Positions 39,274 through 49,096 of a DNA stretch of 64,000 nucleotides are shown here, one piece after another; the first letter of the stretch is position 1; each line of letters opens with the position of its first letter. A model generated the notes under the pieces. It saw nothing but the letters and a program-made list of their open reading frames with translations. It was not told where the DNA came from and ran no database searches. Location: NCBI RefSeq assembly GCF_017312365.1, contig NZ_BLJI01000002.1, positions 124,001 to 188,000 on the forward strand, read 5' to 3'. The stretch comes from Chroococcus sp. FPU101. GTDB taxonomy: Bacteria; Cyanobacteriota; Cyanobacteriia; Cyanobacteriales; Microcystaceae. The translations under genes were made by a program, and so were the position numbers.

Positions 39274-40511
39274 TTACATCAAAACCTTAGCAATTTTCGA
39301 CATCGCCCAGTCAATTTCCTCTGGTGTAATGACTAATGGAGGTGCAAAACGAATTACATGATCACGGGTTTCTTTTGCTAGTAAACCCTCTTTGGCTAAA
39401 GCTTTACAAAAACGTCGCGCCCCTCCTGAAGAGGGATGTAGTTCGACACCAATGAGTAAACCTTTACCCCGTACTTCTTTGATATGTGGACTAGAAAGCG
39501 CACGTAATTTTGACATAAAATCGTCGCCATTGACTGCCGCCTGTTCGCATAGATTTTCATCGATAATAACATCTAGTGCAGCATTGCCGATCGCCGCCGC
39601 TAGAGGATTCCCGCCAAAAGTGCTACCATGATCGCCTGGGTTAAAAACGTCCATCACTTCAGCAGTAGACAGAAAAGCCGAAATTGGATAAAAACACCCG
39701 ATAACGCTTTACCAATAGTAATCCCATCAGGTTTTACCCCTTCATGTTGATGGGCAAACATTTTACCCGTTCGTCCTAAACCCGTTTGAATTTCATCGAA
39801 AACCAATAAAACGCGATTTCTTTTACAGATTTCTTCGGCTTTTTTCAAGTATCCTTCAGGTGGTACAATAATACCGCCTTCACCTTGAATCGGTTCAACT
39901 AAAAAGGCTGCTGTATTCGGTGTAATTGCCTTTTCTAACGCTTCGGCATCCCCAAAAGGAACCACTTTAAAACCGGGGGTAAAGGGTGCAAAACCGTCTT
40001 GATATTGGTCTTCTGTTGAAAAACTTACTAAACTAATGGTACGTCCAGCAAAATTGTTTTCACAGACAATTATTTCGGCTTGTTTATCTAGAACACCTTT
40101 GACTTGATAAGCCCATTTTCTGACGGCTTTTAATGCGGTTTCTACTGCTTCGGCACCGCTATTCATTGGAAGCACTTTCTCAAGTCCAGAAATTTCCGAC
40201 AATTTTTGATAGAATTTTCCTAATTGATCATTGCGAAAGGCACGAGAAGTCAAGGTAATTTTCTGGGCTTGCTCAACCATTGCTGCTAAAATTTTTGGAT
40301 GGCAATGCCCTTGATTTAAGGCTGAATAAGCAGATAAGAAATCTAGATATTTATTTTCTTCAACATCCCAAACCCAGACACCTTTCCCCTCAGTCAATAC
40401 AACATCTAAAGGGTGATAGTTATTCGCTCCATATTGGGACTCTAGATCAAGATAATCTTGAGTTAAAAAAGACGAATTGAGCCGATCTAATCGGATATTT
40501 GCCATTACCAT
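39274..40511 (-). pseudogene. rocD: ornithine aminotransferase, single-base frameshift
   Basis: PLP enzyme converting ornithine and 2-oxoglutarate to glutamate semialdehyde and glutamate. Two frames together give a full protein of about 412 aa: 40511 to 39654 ([41 protein letters not shown], then the PLP Lys in TIGKALSG), and 39657 to 39274 (HGSTFGGNPLAAA to the end). At 39694-39700 the minus strand reads GGGTGTTTTTATCC where GGGTGGTTTTTATCC restores SGGFYPISAF. One G is missing. Everything else is well conserved, so it is a fresh mutation or a sequencing error. ATG at 40511 or 40505. Confidence 0.88.
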
Positions 40512-40721
40512 AATTGTTGATATTCTCCAAACGATAGTTAAATATTGCTTCTGTGATACAGATGCACACAAGATGACGCTAGGATTAGATGTTGATACAC
40601 CCAGTTTTCTAATCCATTGCAAAAAAGGTCAGTAAAAATTACTTGTGATCGAACAGACTCGCTGTTTTGAATTAAAAATTTAGCTTAAGTTTCTAGAGGT
40701 GAAACCCGTCACCCATTCTGT

Positions 40722-40731
40722 TTGTATACAA
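40722..40731. promoter_or_regulatory. TTGTATACAA palindrome upstream of rocD
   Basis: An exact copy of the palindrome found in the purine promoters. It lies about 211 bp upstream of rocD in the gap before the transglutaminase stop. There is no NtcA site with the correct spacing here. Confidence 0.3.
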
Positions 40732-40865
40732 AACTTAACTTGCATAAGTAGCGAGACTTGTTACGAATTGAAGGTTAATAGACCCTATAAATACTACCAT
40801 CTCTAAAGCTTTTTGCAAATCCTACGAGGGGGCTTTTGACTTTTAATGATCACTGAATCTAATTT

Positions 40866-42251
40866 TTAGTTATATTCGACAAGTGTCCAATACTGATCCC
40901 CTTGGGTAAATTTTGCTGCGATCGCTACTTTTCTCGAACCAATATTCACGGTTCCTGTAAACATTGTGCCTTGTCGCTCCAAATTTCTCCATTTTTGCGA
41001 TTCTTGATCAATAATCACCACTTTTAAGGCATTCGGTACATTAATCTGAAAATAAACGGACTGATGCGCGGGTAAAGTTTTGGTTTGAGGAGTAAATAAA
41101 TAAGCATTATTCTGGGCAAAGTGGGAGTAAGTTAAAGGAAATGCTTCACCTTGTGCCTGTGCAATCACTTTATAGGTAATCGCTTCGGGGTATAGTCCGT
41201 CTTGAGCTTTTTTCTTGGAGAAAATTCGGAGTTCATAAGCACCTGCTTGTGGAAAAGCTGCATTAACAAATATTTTATTTTGTTCTCTTTGTGCAAGGGT
41301 ATAAGATTTGTCCAGTAAACCAGACGCAGATTCCAGACGGGCTGATACGATCGTATCTAAAGGAGCTTCTAGAATTACTTCTGTAGTTCCCTGTGCTTGT
41401 ATAGTGTTTGTTCGATGACTCACCATCTGTAACCCATCTCGGAAAAATTGCGGTTTAACTTCGGGTAACGACTCAAACTGTTGTTTCGTATAAAGAACGG
41501 GTAGCAGTTGCCAAGAGGGGTTAGTCGGAAAATGATCGTAAATAAATTGTGCGGGTGGTGTGGCGAAATAATGGGGGTTATATTTGCGTTTAAACTGTCG
41601 ATCTTGAAGAATACCTGCACCCCATGTCACATCGACTAAGTACCACGCATTATCGATTTTTACCGCATTCCAAGCGTGGTTTTCATCACTGTTTTGACCG
41701 ACTCCGTAACTGACTCCTTTCGCCATCCCTGGAATAATTTCAGCTTGTAAACCCATTTCTTTGGCTAAAGCTTGATAGAGAATGGCATAACCCGAACAAA
41801 TTGCTTTACGGGATTTTAAAACTTCTTCAGGTCTAACAAAGCGATATTGTCCGCTATAGAACATTTCTACATCATAAGCCACATGATGCGCGATCCAGTC
41901 ATAAATCACTTTTGCTTTCTCGCCATCAGTCACCGCAAATTGAGATAGTTTAGCGGCAAGTTCTGATACAGAAGTACCATTATAGTTTAAGGAAGATGCC
42001 TGACGCTCAAGTGTGTTAACTGTCTTACTTCTAATTGCTTCGTCTGTACCTGCTTCAATCTTTTTAGGTTGTTGAATAGCTTTGATTGAGTCTACTACAG
42101 CATCGGGGACAAAGCGATCTCGAAGAGATCCGAAAAGCGGTGTGTATTTCCAAGTGAGCCATGTCGAGAGAGCAATTACACTAAAGAAGAAAAACCATGA
42201 TGGATTTGTTTTAGTTTTGTGGCGACGGTAAGATGAAGCTTTTTTTTTCAT
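40866..42251 (-). CDS. transglutaminase-like cysteine peptidase protein
   Basis: Protein of 461 aa with one N-terminal hydrophobic anchor (about 17-35), then a transglutaminase/protease core (about 85-225). The catalytic Cys is in KAICSGYAILYQALA, His in DENHAWNAVKI and Asp in WYLVDVTWGAG. This fits the kyphoscoliosis-peptidase-like branch. The C-terminal half is beta-rich and extracellular-type. It is likely anchored facing the periplasm. Substrate unknown. Confidence 0.88.
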   Translation of the reverse strand: MKKKASSYRRHKTKTNPSWFFFFSVIALSTWLTWKYTPLFGSLRDRFVPDAVVDSIKAIQQPKKIEAGTDEAIRSKTVNTLERQASSLNYNGTSVSELAAKLSQFAVTDGEKAKVIYDWIAHHVAYDVEMFYSGQYRFVRPEEVLKSRKAICSGYAILYQALAKEMGLQAEIIPGMAKGVSYGVGQNSDENHAWNAVKIDNAWYLVDVTWGAGILQDRQFKRKYNPHYFATPPAQFIYDHFPTNPSWQLLPVLYTKQQFESLPEVKPQFFRDGLQMVSHRTNTIQAQGTTEVILEAPLDTIVSARLESASGLLDKSYTLAQREQNKIFVNAAFPQAGAYELRIFSKKKAQDGLYPEAITYKVIAQAQGEAFPLTYSHFAQNNAYLFTPQTKTLPAHQSVYFQINVPNALKVVIIDQESQKWRNLERQGTMFTGTVNIGSRKVAIAAKFTQGDQYWTLVEYN

Positions 42252-42344
42252 TTGTGAATAATGATGAGGAAACGAAGCAAGTCTAATTTAAGATGCCCAA
42301 CTGAAACACCGAAAAGATAACGGGGCATTTTTTTGATCCTAACC

Positions 42345-42375
42345 AAAAAAGAACGGCTTTAACCGTTCTCTTTTT
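42345..42375. terminator. bidirectional terminator next to tRNA-Glu
   Basis: AGAACGG (42350-42356), loop CTTTAA, CCGTTCT (42363-42369) with an A-run before and a T-run after, so it can stop transcription from either side. On the minus strand it directly follows the tRNA. Confidence 0.8.
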
Positions 42376-42378
42376 AGA

Positions 42379-42451
42379 TACCCCCAAGGGAATTCGAATC
42401 CCTGTCGCCTCCGTGAAAGGGAGGTGTCCTAGGCCACTAGACGATGGGGGC
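42379..42451 (-). tRNA. trnE: tRNA-Glu (UUC)
   Basis: A 73-nt cloverleaf on the minus strand. The acceptor stem is GCCCCCA / TGGGGGT (one G-T pair), discriminator A. The D arm is GTCTAGTGGCCTAGGAC; the anticodon arm is CCTCCCTTTCACGGAGG with anticodon TTC; the T arm is GGGATTCGAATTCCC. In cyanobacteria this tRNA also feeds tetrapyrrole synthesis through glutamyl-tRNA reductase. CCA is not encoded. Confidence 0.97.
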
Positions 42452-42523
42452 TTGTTTTTTTCGGACATTTTCAAATATAACGATAATTTATCAGAAAGTC
42501 AAGCATTTTTCTAAAATTTCTTT

Positions 42524-43081
42524 TCACTCTGGTTTAATCCCGTGCCGTAACTGGGCTAAACGTTGCTGTACCTTGATATCGAGTGAATTAACTAAAAAAC
42601 GTCTTTGAGGCGGCTTTTTAGAGCGTTGTTTACGCTTGATCTGAAGTTGAGTAAATTCTAAATCGGCTTCAAGCTGTTTCGCACTCAGCCATTCTGCGCC
42701 ATAGCCTTGTACTGTAAGACGCTGTGCTTGATCGGATGTAGCGACAATCAAACGAGAGGCAACTGGGACGGCACGACGCGAATAATAAGACGCGCAAGTT
42801 TTTTCGATGTAGGTATCTGCTGTCTGGGCAAAAGCTGTGAAATAAATCGATAAATTTGGGCTGTAGTCCTCTTGAGTCCCTGGCGTATCCTGATAGTAAG
42901 AATCAAAAACAACTTGAGTCTTATAACCGTTGTGGGCGGTATAGTTGGTCAGTTTTTCGACTAACTCATAACGAGCCATTTCTAGACCAAATTGATCACG
43001 AGTTTGTTGTAAGGATGACCAAGAACCGATGATGTTATAGCCATCAACCAGAAGTAACGCACAAGGGGAAGAGGTAGACAT
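42524..43081 (-). CDS. NYN-domain (YacP-like) RNase
   Basis: PIN-like nuclease of about 185 aa. The first acidic residue is in LLLVDGYNIIGSW, and further acidic residues are in VVFDSYYQ, ADTYIEKTC and VATSDQAQR. The YacP/Rae1 group degrades ribosome-bound mRNA in Bacillus. I use the ATG at 43081 because the conserved fold starts just after it. It is followed upstream by an ABC ATPase gene on the same strand. Confidence 0.88.
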   Translation of the reverse strand: MSTSSPCALLLVDGYNIIGSWSSLQQTRDQFGLEMARYELVEKLTNYTAHNGYKTQVVFDSYYQDTPGTQEDYSPNLSIYFTAFAQTADTYIEKTCASYYSRRAVPVASRLIVATSDQAQRLTVQGYGAEWLSAKQLEADLEFTQLQIKRKQRSKKPPQRRFLVNSLDIKVQQRLAQLRHGIKPE

Positions 43082-43157
43082 TGTTTTAAGGGGATTTTTT
43101 GCACAGTTAGACAAACAGTAACTACATCTTCCAAGTTTAACAAAAAATTTACGTTTC

Positions 43158-43826
43158 TTAATCAGAACTTTTCAGGAGTTTTGCTTTCAGTCGTTGAGGG
43201 TTTCCTTGAGCGACTACTTTACCGTTCTCGAGTAAAAACGCCCCATCAGCATAATCTAATTCATCAAGACGATGGGTGACCCATAAAGCCGTAATATTGC
43301 GATTTTTGACCAGGCGTCGCACTTGGGCCACAAGTTCTAATTGTGTATCGGCATCCAGTAAAGCCGTCGGTTCATCTAACAGTAACACCTCGCAGTGACG
43401 GGCTAAAGCACCTGCGATCGCAATTCGTTGTTTTTGCCCACCACTGAGTGCATAAATCGGTCGTCTTTCTAAATCTAATAAATTAACGGCGGCTAAAGCT
43501 TCTCTGACACGATCTTTGACAGCCACTAATGATAAATTTTCCTTCACTAAACCAAAAGCCACATCAGCCCCAACCGTCGGCATCACTAACTGATGATCAG
43601 GATTTTGGAACACAAAACCCATCGGCTCAATCATGTTTACTTCACCTTTTGAAGGAGTCAGTAAGCCTGCTAAAATCCTCAGTAGTGTAGATTTGCCGCT
43701 TCCATTGGTTCCCAACAACATCCAAAATTCCCCTTTTGGTACCTCTAAAGAACAAGATTGCAAAATGGGAGTATTTTCAGACCAACTAAAATCAAGATCT
43801 TTGATAGAAATGCCAGAATCAGTCAT
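43158..43826 (-). CDS. ABC transporter ATP-binding protein (CbiO/ECF-like)
   Basis: ATPase subunit of about 222 aa. It has Walker A GTNGSGKSTLL, Q-loop GFVFQNPDHQLVMPTVGADVAFGL (the QNPDHQ form typical of ECF/CbiO ATPases), signature LSGGQKQR and Walker B VLLLDEPTALLD. No transmembrane partner is adjacent. ECF-type vitamin or metal uptake is likely but the substrate is unknown. Confidence 0.88.
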   Translation of the reverse strand: MTDSGISIKDLDFSWSENTPILQSCSLEVPKGEFWMLLGTNGSGKSTLLRILAGLLTPSKGEVNMIEPMGFVFQNPDHQLVMPTVGADVAFGLVKENLSLVAVKDRVREALAAVNLLDLERRPIYALSGGQKQRIAIAGALARHCEVLLLDEPTALLDADTQLELVAQVRRLVKNRNITALWVTHRLDELDYADGAFLLENGKVVAQGNPQRLKAKLLKSSD

Positions 43827-43936
43827 AAATTTCAATTAAATAGGGGCAGCCACAGATCCACAAGATAACTTAGTTTTTTGACTAAATCATCTCGCCCATC
43901 CGCAACTATCCCCTACAAAGAGCATTTTAGTCAGAA

Positions 43937-44689
43937 TTAACGACGAGGTACAGAAGCTGCAATGTCGATATTCTGTGCGCTAACGCGAGGTGTCGGGTTT
44001 CCTTTAGCACTTGAAAGACCCCGTGCCATGTCGAGATATAAAGAGGGATCGCCCGCTTTGGCTTTCTTCTCTTGAGGAACATAACGACGGATTTCGTTTT
44101 GCCAAACGATTTGAGGGAAGCCCAATTTACCCCGATAGTAGGCATCATAACGAGGCGATTTGATATTAAAAGGAAGTTCTCCTGCTTCACGACCAGGTAA
44201 GTTACGACGACGCTGATAGGGGAGTGTGTCATAACCAAAGTTTTCTAGATATTCGTCACTGTTGAGTAACGCATCTACAAAACCTTGAATACCTTTGGTT
44301 GCAACTAGGATAGACCAAGTAATTTTTTCTCTTTCGCTGTATACATCACGACCTAATGCCCGTTGTACAGTTTGTTCTACGAAGCGATAGTTACTATTTT
44401 TTTCGTAGAAGCTGTTTCTATAGGTATTTGATAAGAGTAAACCGCGAACAAAGTCACGAACGGTAATCTGTCCGTTGCGAAGTTGAGATTCGAGAAAAGG
44501 TTCTCTGTCTGCTTTAAAGGCATGAAAGAAGATTTGGCGGTAGGCCGCTTCAATCAATTCACCTAGATCAGCAGGAGACAAGATATTCTCGGTGGTGTAG
44601 ACTTTTGGTTTTTCATCTCCACCAACTTCGTAACCTGTAACACGCGCATTTTGAGACTTAGGCGCGTATTCTAAGAGAGGAATAGCCAT
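43937..44689 (-). CDS. cpcG: phycobilisome rod-core linker CpcG
   Basis: Linker joining phycocyanin rods to the allophycocyanin core, 250 aa. The Pfam linker domain (about 25-160) is evident with [26 protein letters not shown] and [22 protein letters not shown] and [16 protein letters not shown] are CpcG landmarks. The C-terminus ([17 protein letters not shown]) is not a membrane anchor, so it is the CpcG1-like soluble type. The cpcS-type lyase gene is 141 bp upstream on the same strand. Confidence 0.95.
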   Translation of the reverse strand: MAIPLLEYAPKSQNARVTGYEVGGDEKPKVYTTENILSPADLGELIEAAYRQIFFHAFKADREPFLESQLRNGQITVRDFVRGLLLSNTYRNSFYEKNSNYRFVEQTVQRALGRDVYSEREKITWSILVATKGIQGFVDALLNSDEYLENFGYDTLPYQRRRNLPGREAGELPFNIKSPRYDAYYRGKLGFPQIVWQNEIRRYVPQEKKAKAGDPSLYLDMARGLSSAKGNPTPRVSAQNIDIAASVPRR

Positions 44690-44830
44690 CGAATGAACCT
44701 CGTAGTCTTAGACAATTGCAAAAACTTTCCTACTCATCATAAGGGAGTCAGTGCATAAGTGCTGAGATATGTTAAAAATTCTTACAAATATTAAAACAAA
44801 GCACGAAAAATCGATCACATTCATCCTCTT

Positions 44831-45412
44831 TTACCAGCCACTAATTGAGTAAAACGGTTGATCAGCCGTTTCTGATGTTTGAGGTTCGGTTGTTTCCTCG
44901 CGGCTTTCAGCACAAAAAGTAGCCGTATTAAAACCACCAAACCGTTGTACTGTACTGGTTCTCAGGCGTAAATCAGGGTTAGCAAACCAGAATCGTTCAA
45001 TCGTAGACATGGTATCGTATTCTGTAATCAAGACCAGTCCTTCGAGTTCGTCCATGTGATAGCGTCCAGCGATCGGTACAATTTCTGCATAACCCCTTTC
45101 TCTGAGTAATACACCCGCCCTAGGATTATCTGCATCGGGAATTAAGGCAAAAACCGTCGTTCCTTCGTGATTTTCGTCGTCTTTATCCCATGCCATTGAG
45201 CCATCCCAACTGACAAACGCGCCACCAACCGCTAGTGATGGATCATACTCGTGCATTTTACATATCTCAATCACTTTTGGATGGTTTGCATCGAGTGCTT
45301 CGACATAAATATCTGATCCACCCGTTTCAGCGCGTCTAAAGGCTAAATGATGGGTTGTGCGTTGCGATTTCCAGCGTCCCCCACTGTGCTGAAAAAATTC
45401 CATCGCGTCCAT
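44831..45412 (-). CDS. cpcS: CpcS/CpeS-type phycobiliprotein chromophore lyase
   Basis: Lipocalin-like lyase of 193 aa attaching phycocyanobilin to a conserved Cys (Cys84 class) of phycobiliproteins. It begins with MEFFQHSGGRWKSQRTTHHL, the family start, and has RAGVLLRERGYAEIVP and ERFWFANPDLRLRTS. CpcS-I or -III subclass is not decided. Either ATG (45412 or 45403) may be used. Next to cpcG, which fits a role in phycobilisome assembly. Confidence 0.93.
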   Translation of the reverse strand: MDAMEFFQHSGGRWKSQRTTHHLAFRRAETGGSDIYVEALDANHPKVIEICKMHEYDPSLAVGGAFVSWDGSMAWDKDDENHEGTTVFALIPDADNPRAGVLLRERGYAEIVPIAGRYHMDELEGLVLITEYDTMSTIERFWFANPDLRLRTSTVQRFGGFNTATFCAESREETTEPQTSETADQPFYSISGW

Positions 45413-45500
45413 ATTATTTGACTCCTTGATTGATTGCTACTTAATCTAATGTAACTAACCCGCTCATACAATGTGAAGATAAATGAAGTGCAGCGATCAA

Positions 45501-46010
45501 TTAAACATTCTTAAACTCTGAATGATATTTGACGGTTCCTTTTACATTTTGTAAAGCACCGTTTTCTGATTCCAAAACCAAAAAGACCTCATCAGGTACG
45601 TGGTACTCACATTTTAATCCTTTTTCACTGGCACAGAAGAAGCCAAAACGCTGATAATAAGACGGTTCACCTAAAACAACTACAGCGCGGTAACCTGATT
45701 GAAAACACTCTTTTAGTCCGTGTCGTACTAACATTGAACCGATACCTTGTTGTTGATATTCGCTCTTTACAGCTAATGGTGCTAATCCAAGAATTAGAAG
45801 ATGCTCAGGATCAGTTCCTTCAATTGTAACGGGACTGAAGAAAATGTGACCGACGACTTGTTTGGCTACTATGGCGACAAAGGAAAATGTGTTATGAACT
45901 AATCTTAATCGCTCAACAAGATTAGCTTCATTCTCTCGTTTAAAGGCAGCGAGATTAACTTGACGAACTGCTTTAAAATCTTTATTTTGTTCGGCTTGAA
46001 TTTCTATCAT
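45501..46010 (-). CDS. GNAT N-acetyltransferase
   Basis: Acetyl-CoA-dependent acetyltransferase of about 169 aa in the YhbS-like group. It has the acyl-CoA loop KSEYQQQGIGSMLVRHGL and the C-terminal GEPSYYQRFGFFCA. I use the ATG at 46010; a TTG three codons earlier is in frame. It starts 20 bp after the dehydrogenase gene. Substrate unknown. Confidence 0.88.
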   Translation of the reverse strand: MIEIQAEQNKDFKAVRQVNLAAFKRENEANLVERLRLVHNTFSFVAIVAKQVVGHIFFSPVTIEGTDPEHLLILGLAPLAVKSEYQQQGIGSMLVRHGLKECFQSGYRAVVVLGEPSYYQRFGFFCASEKGLKCEYHVPDEVFLVLESENGALQNVKGTVKYHSEFKNV

Positions 46011-46029
46011 AAAGATCAAAAATACTTAT

Positions 46030-46905
46030 TTAGTCTAGATAAGCCCGACTCATTGCTTGTGTGCCTTGTTCTGCTCCTTGCTCCATTTGGGCTACTATTT
46101 TAAATAAACGATCGGCTAATTCAACTCCAGGTAGATTTTCCTGACTAGCGGCGACAATTTCTTGCACAAATCGTAAATCTTTTAGAATATGTTTAATCAT
46201 AAAGCCCGGTTCTAAATTCTCTGCAACAATTTTCGGGCCTAAATTCGCTAACGCCCAAGAACCAGCCGCGCCTGTTTGACAAACCTCGATCATTAAACTG
46301 GGGTCAATTTCTTGGATTTTTGCCATTTTAATCGCTTCACACAAGGCTACCATATGAATCGCCCCTAACACCTGATTACAGAGTTTAACGGCTTGTCCAC
46401 TACCCACTGCACCACACAAACGAATGGTTTTGCCCATTGCTGTAAAATAAGGCTGACACTGAGCAAAATCTTGTTCATTGCCACCCACCATAATCGTTAA
46501 TGTTCCCTGAAGGGCCCCAATATCACCCCCAGAAATAGGTGCATCAAGAAACCGTAAATCATGTTTTTCTAATTCTGAAGCGATTTTTTTGGCTGCTTGA
46601 CTGCCAATGGTACTCATATCGACAATTAAAGTACCTGCTTTGGCTTTTCGGACTACCCCATTCTCCCCCAATAATACTTCTTCGACATCAGAAACATCGC
46701 CAACACAGGTAAAAATAATTTCAGCCGTTGTTACAGCGTCTTGAATAGAATTTACGACATTTGCCCCTGCTTGTTTGACGATTTCTACACCAGTCGTATT
46801 TGAGGTACGATTCCAAGCATTGACAGAAAACCCTTGACGGACTAAGTTTACCGTCATTGGTGCGCCCATGACACCAAGTCCTAAGAATGCGAGTTGATGA
46901 GTCAT
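46030..46905 (-). CDS. NAD(P)-dependent 3-hydroxyacid dehydrogenase family protein
   Basis: Beta-hydroxyacid dehydrogenase of 291 aa. NAD-binding start FLGLGVMGAPMTVNLV, substrate loop DAPISGGDIGALQGTLTIM and catalytic Lys region GSGQAVKLCNQVLGA are all present. It could be 3-hydroxyisobutyrate, tartronate-semialdehyde or glyoxylate/succinic-semialdehyde reductase; sequence alone does not decide. A GNAT gene follows on the same strand. Confidence 0.88.
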   Translation of the reverse strand: MTHQLAFLGLGVMGAPMTVNLVRQGFSVNAWNRTSNTTGVEIVKQAGANVVNSIQDAVTTAEIIFTCVGDVSDVEEVLLGENGVVRKAKAGTLIVDMSTIGSQAAKKIASELEKHDLRFLDAPISGGDIGALQGTLTIMVGGNEQDFAQCQPYFTAMGKTIRLCGAVGSGQAVKLCNQVLGAIHMVALCEAIKMAKIQEIDPSLMIEVCQTGAAGSWALANLGPKIVAENLEPGFMIKHILKDLRFVQEIVAASQENLPGVELADRLFKIVAQMEQGAEQGTQAMSRAYLD

Positions 46906-46975
46906 AAAATAATGTCTTTAAAAAAAACAAGAGGGGTATCAAGACCCCAAAACCTGTTCATGTAAGAATAAAAAT

Positions 46976-47212
46976 TTAATAGTGATTAAGATTAATCCCT
47001 GCTTCTTTAGCCATTGCTTGAATACCTCTGGTTTCGAGGGTTTTAATTGCTTTAGTCGAAATACGAAGTCTAACCCAACGGTTGCCTTCTGCCCACCAAA
47101 TGCGCTTCCATTGTAAATTAGCTTGTTGTAGTTTTTTCGTACGGCGGTGCGAGTGGGAAACTGCGTAGCCATTATTCGCCTTTTTGCCTGTCAATTCACA
47201 TCTACGAGACAT
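46976..47212 (-). CDS. rpmB: 50S ribosomal protein L28
   Basis: Ribosomal protein of 78 aa starting [20 protein letters not shown], the conserved L28 beginning, and with [29 protein letters not shown] site precedes the ATG. It runs in the same direction as the dehydrogenase gene but is probably its own unit. Normal length and no anomalies. Confidence 0.97.
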   Translation of the reverse strand: MSRRCELTGKKANNGYAVSHSHRRTKKLQQANLQWKRIWWAEGNRWVRLRISTKAIKTLETRGIQAMAKEAGINLNHY

Positions 47213-47362
47213 TTAATTCTCCTCTTTGTCGGTTATAGTCCAATTGTCTATCATAGCTAAATGTATAGAACACTTACAACTGAGTTATTGGACAAAAAAT
47301 AATTGCAAGTGGGAACTTTACAAGAGAGAATGAAAATACTGTCTCATTTAAAATCTTGTTCT

Positions 47363-48055
47363 GTGGAAAAAGTACGCACCGTTTCTGATAGTAAACGCAA
47401 TTTTCATACCTATCATACCCGCCCCATCAATTCAGTTTATCGGCGAGTTGTCGAAGAATTGCTGGTAGAACTTCATTTGCTATCGGTCAATGCAGACTTT
47501 CGCTATGATCCTATTTATGCTGTTGGCGTAATCACCTCTTTTGAGCGTTTTATGCAAGGATATCGCCCAGAACAGGATAAATCATCGATTTTTACGGGTA
47601 TTTGTCGTTCTGTTGGGGCTGACCCCGAACAATATCGCCGTGATGCCGAATCACTCATTGCAGCAGCAAAAGGATTATCTTTAGATAGCTTCATCTCTAA
47701 TTCTGCAGGCGATAATCAAATTGTTTCTACTTTAAATGCGATCGCTTCTGAGGGTCAATTCAAATACAGTCGTTTGTTCGCTATTGGACTCTATACCCTA
47801 TTAGCAGAAGCAGATCCCTCTATTACACAAGAAAAAGAAAAGCGAGATCAAGTCTTAGCTAAAATTGCTGAAAAATTACATCTTCCTGGTGAAAAGATGC
47901 AAAAAGATCTTGATATCTATCGTGGGAATCTTGACAAAATGGATCAATTACTTACTGTCATCGAAGATGCTTTAGAAGCAGAACGCAAAAAACGTCTACA
48001 AAAAGAACAAGAAAAACAAGAAGCAGAAGCGAAAAACCATTCGAGTTTTGCGTAA
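47363..48055 (+). CDS. thf1: Thf1/Psb29 photosystem II biogenesis protein
   Basis: Helical protein of about 230 aa needed for FtsH-dependent photosystem II repair and thylakoid formation. The N-terminal VRTVSDSKRNFHTYHTRPIN and RRVVEELLVELHLLSVN are nearly invariant in the family; the C-terminal 40 residues form a charged coiled coil. I choose the GTG at 47363 because family members start about three residues before RTVSD. An ATG at 47330 would add 11 residues and has only a weak ribosome-binding site. Confidence 0.9.
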   Translation: MEKVRTVSDSKRNFHTYHTRPINSVYRRVVEELLVELHLLSVNADFRYDPIYAVGVITSFERFMQGYRPEQDKSSIFTGICRSVGADPEQYRRDAESLIAAAKGLSLDSFISNSAGDNQIVSTLNAIASEGQFKYSRLFAIGLYTLLAEADPSITQEKEKRDQVLAKIAEKLHLPGEKMQKDLDIYRGNLDKMDQLLTVIEDALEAERKKRLQKEQEKQEAEAKNHSSFA

Positions 48056-48145
48056 ATTATTTTGATGAAGGAGTGTTTGATGGTTCTGACACTTCTTTAT
48101 CAATGTTCGTGTTAATTAGGTAAAAGCTTCTAGTTGATTGATTTT

Positions 48146-49096
48146 ATGGAACCCGAATACGCAATCGCTACTTACCAACTGACGAAACAATATGATCGCC
48201 ATATTGCGGTTAATCAAGTAGAATTGCAAGTAGAAAGCGGGGAAGTTTATGGACTAATTGGGCCAAATGGTGCAGGAAAAACGACCTTAATCCGAATGTT
48301 AGCCGCTACCGAAGAACCGACAACAGGAGAAATTTATATTTGTGGGGAAAAATTACTTAGAGATGGTAATAATCCTCGACTGAAGCAACGTTTAGGCTAT
48401 CTTCCAGATGATTTTCCTTTATATGATGATCTCACCGTTTGGGACTATTTAGACTATTTTGCGCGATTATATCATCTCAAGCAACCTCATCGCCGTTATC
48501 GTCTCAATGAAGTTTTAGAATTAGTACAACTCACGGCAAAACGTCATAGTCTCATTTCAACTCTTTCACGCGGGATGAAGCAACGTTTAAGTTTAGCCAG
48601 AACGATTATTCATGAACCGATGATACTCTTATTAGATGAACCCGTCTCAGGTTTAGATTCCATTGCGCGAATGCAGTTTCGAGAAATTATCAAAACGTTA
48701 CAAAGTGCGGGAATGACGATTCTGATTTCCTCTCATGTGTTAAGTGATTTAGCAGAACTGTGTACCTCGGTTGGTATTATGGAATTGGGCTATTTAGTCG
48801 AGAGTACATCCCTCAAAGAGTTATATCAGCGTTTATCGCGTCAACAGATTATTATTTCTACATTAGATAAATTAGAAAAATTAGAATCATTTTTAAAAAA
48901 TGCGCCATATATCGACGGATGGGACAGAATACCAGAACAAAATAGTTTAAAAGTCGGTTTTTCGGGCGGAAACGAAGAAAGTGCAGCGTTATTACGATCG
49001 CTGATTAATGCAGGTATCCCAATTTCTGAATTTCATTGTACCCAAGAAGATTTAGAAACAATCTTTTTAAAATTAGGTCATCAACAAGCCTCATGA
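48146..49096 (+). CDS. ABC transporter ATP-binding protein (CcmA/NatA-like)
   Basis: ATPase of 316 aa. Walker A is GPNGAGKTTLIR, signature LSRGMKQRLSLA and Walker B ILLLDEPVSGLD. The 100-residue C-terminal extension is typical of exporter ATPases that pair with an ABC-2 permease. No permease gene is adjacent. The ATG at 48146 is preferred over a TTG at 48134. The stop overlaps the GDPD start by 4 bp. Confidence 0.88.
   Translation: MEPEYAIATYQLTKQYDRHIAVNQVELQVESGEVYGLIGPNGAGKTTLIRMLAATEEPTTGEIYICGEKLLRDGNNPRLKQRLGYLPDDFPLYDDLTVWDYLDYFARLYHLKQPHRRYRLNEVLELVQLTAKRHSLISTLSRGMKQRLSLARTIIHEPMILLLDEPVSGLDSIARMQFREIIKTLQSAGMTILISSHVLSDLAELCTSVGIMELGYLVESTSLKELYQRLSRQQIIISTLDKLEKLESFLKNAPYIDGWDRIPEQNSLKVGFSGGNEESAALLRSLINAGIPISEFHCTQEDLETIFLKLGHQQAS

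Noticed and set aside
46939-47172. 77-codon ORF overlapping rpmB
   Set aside because: Out-of-frame shadow of the clear L28 gene.
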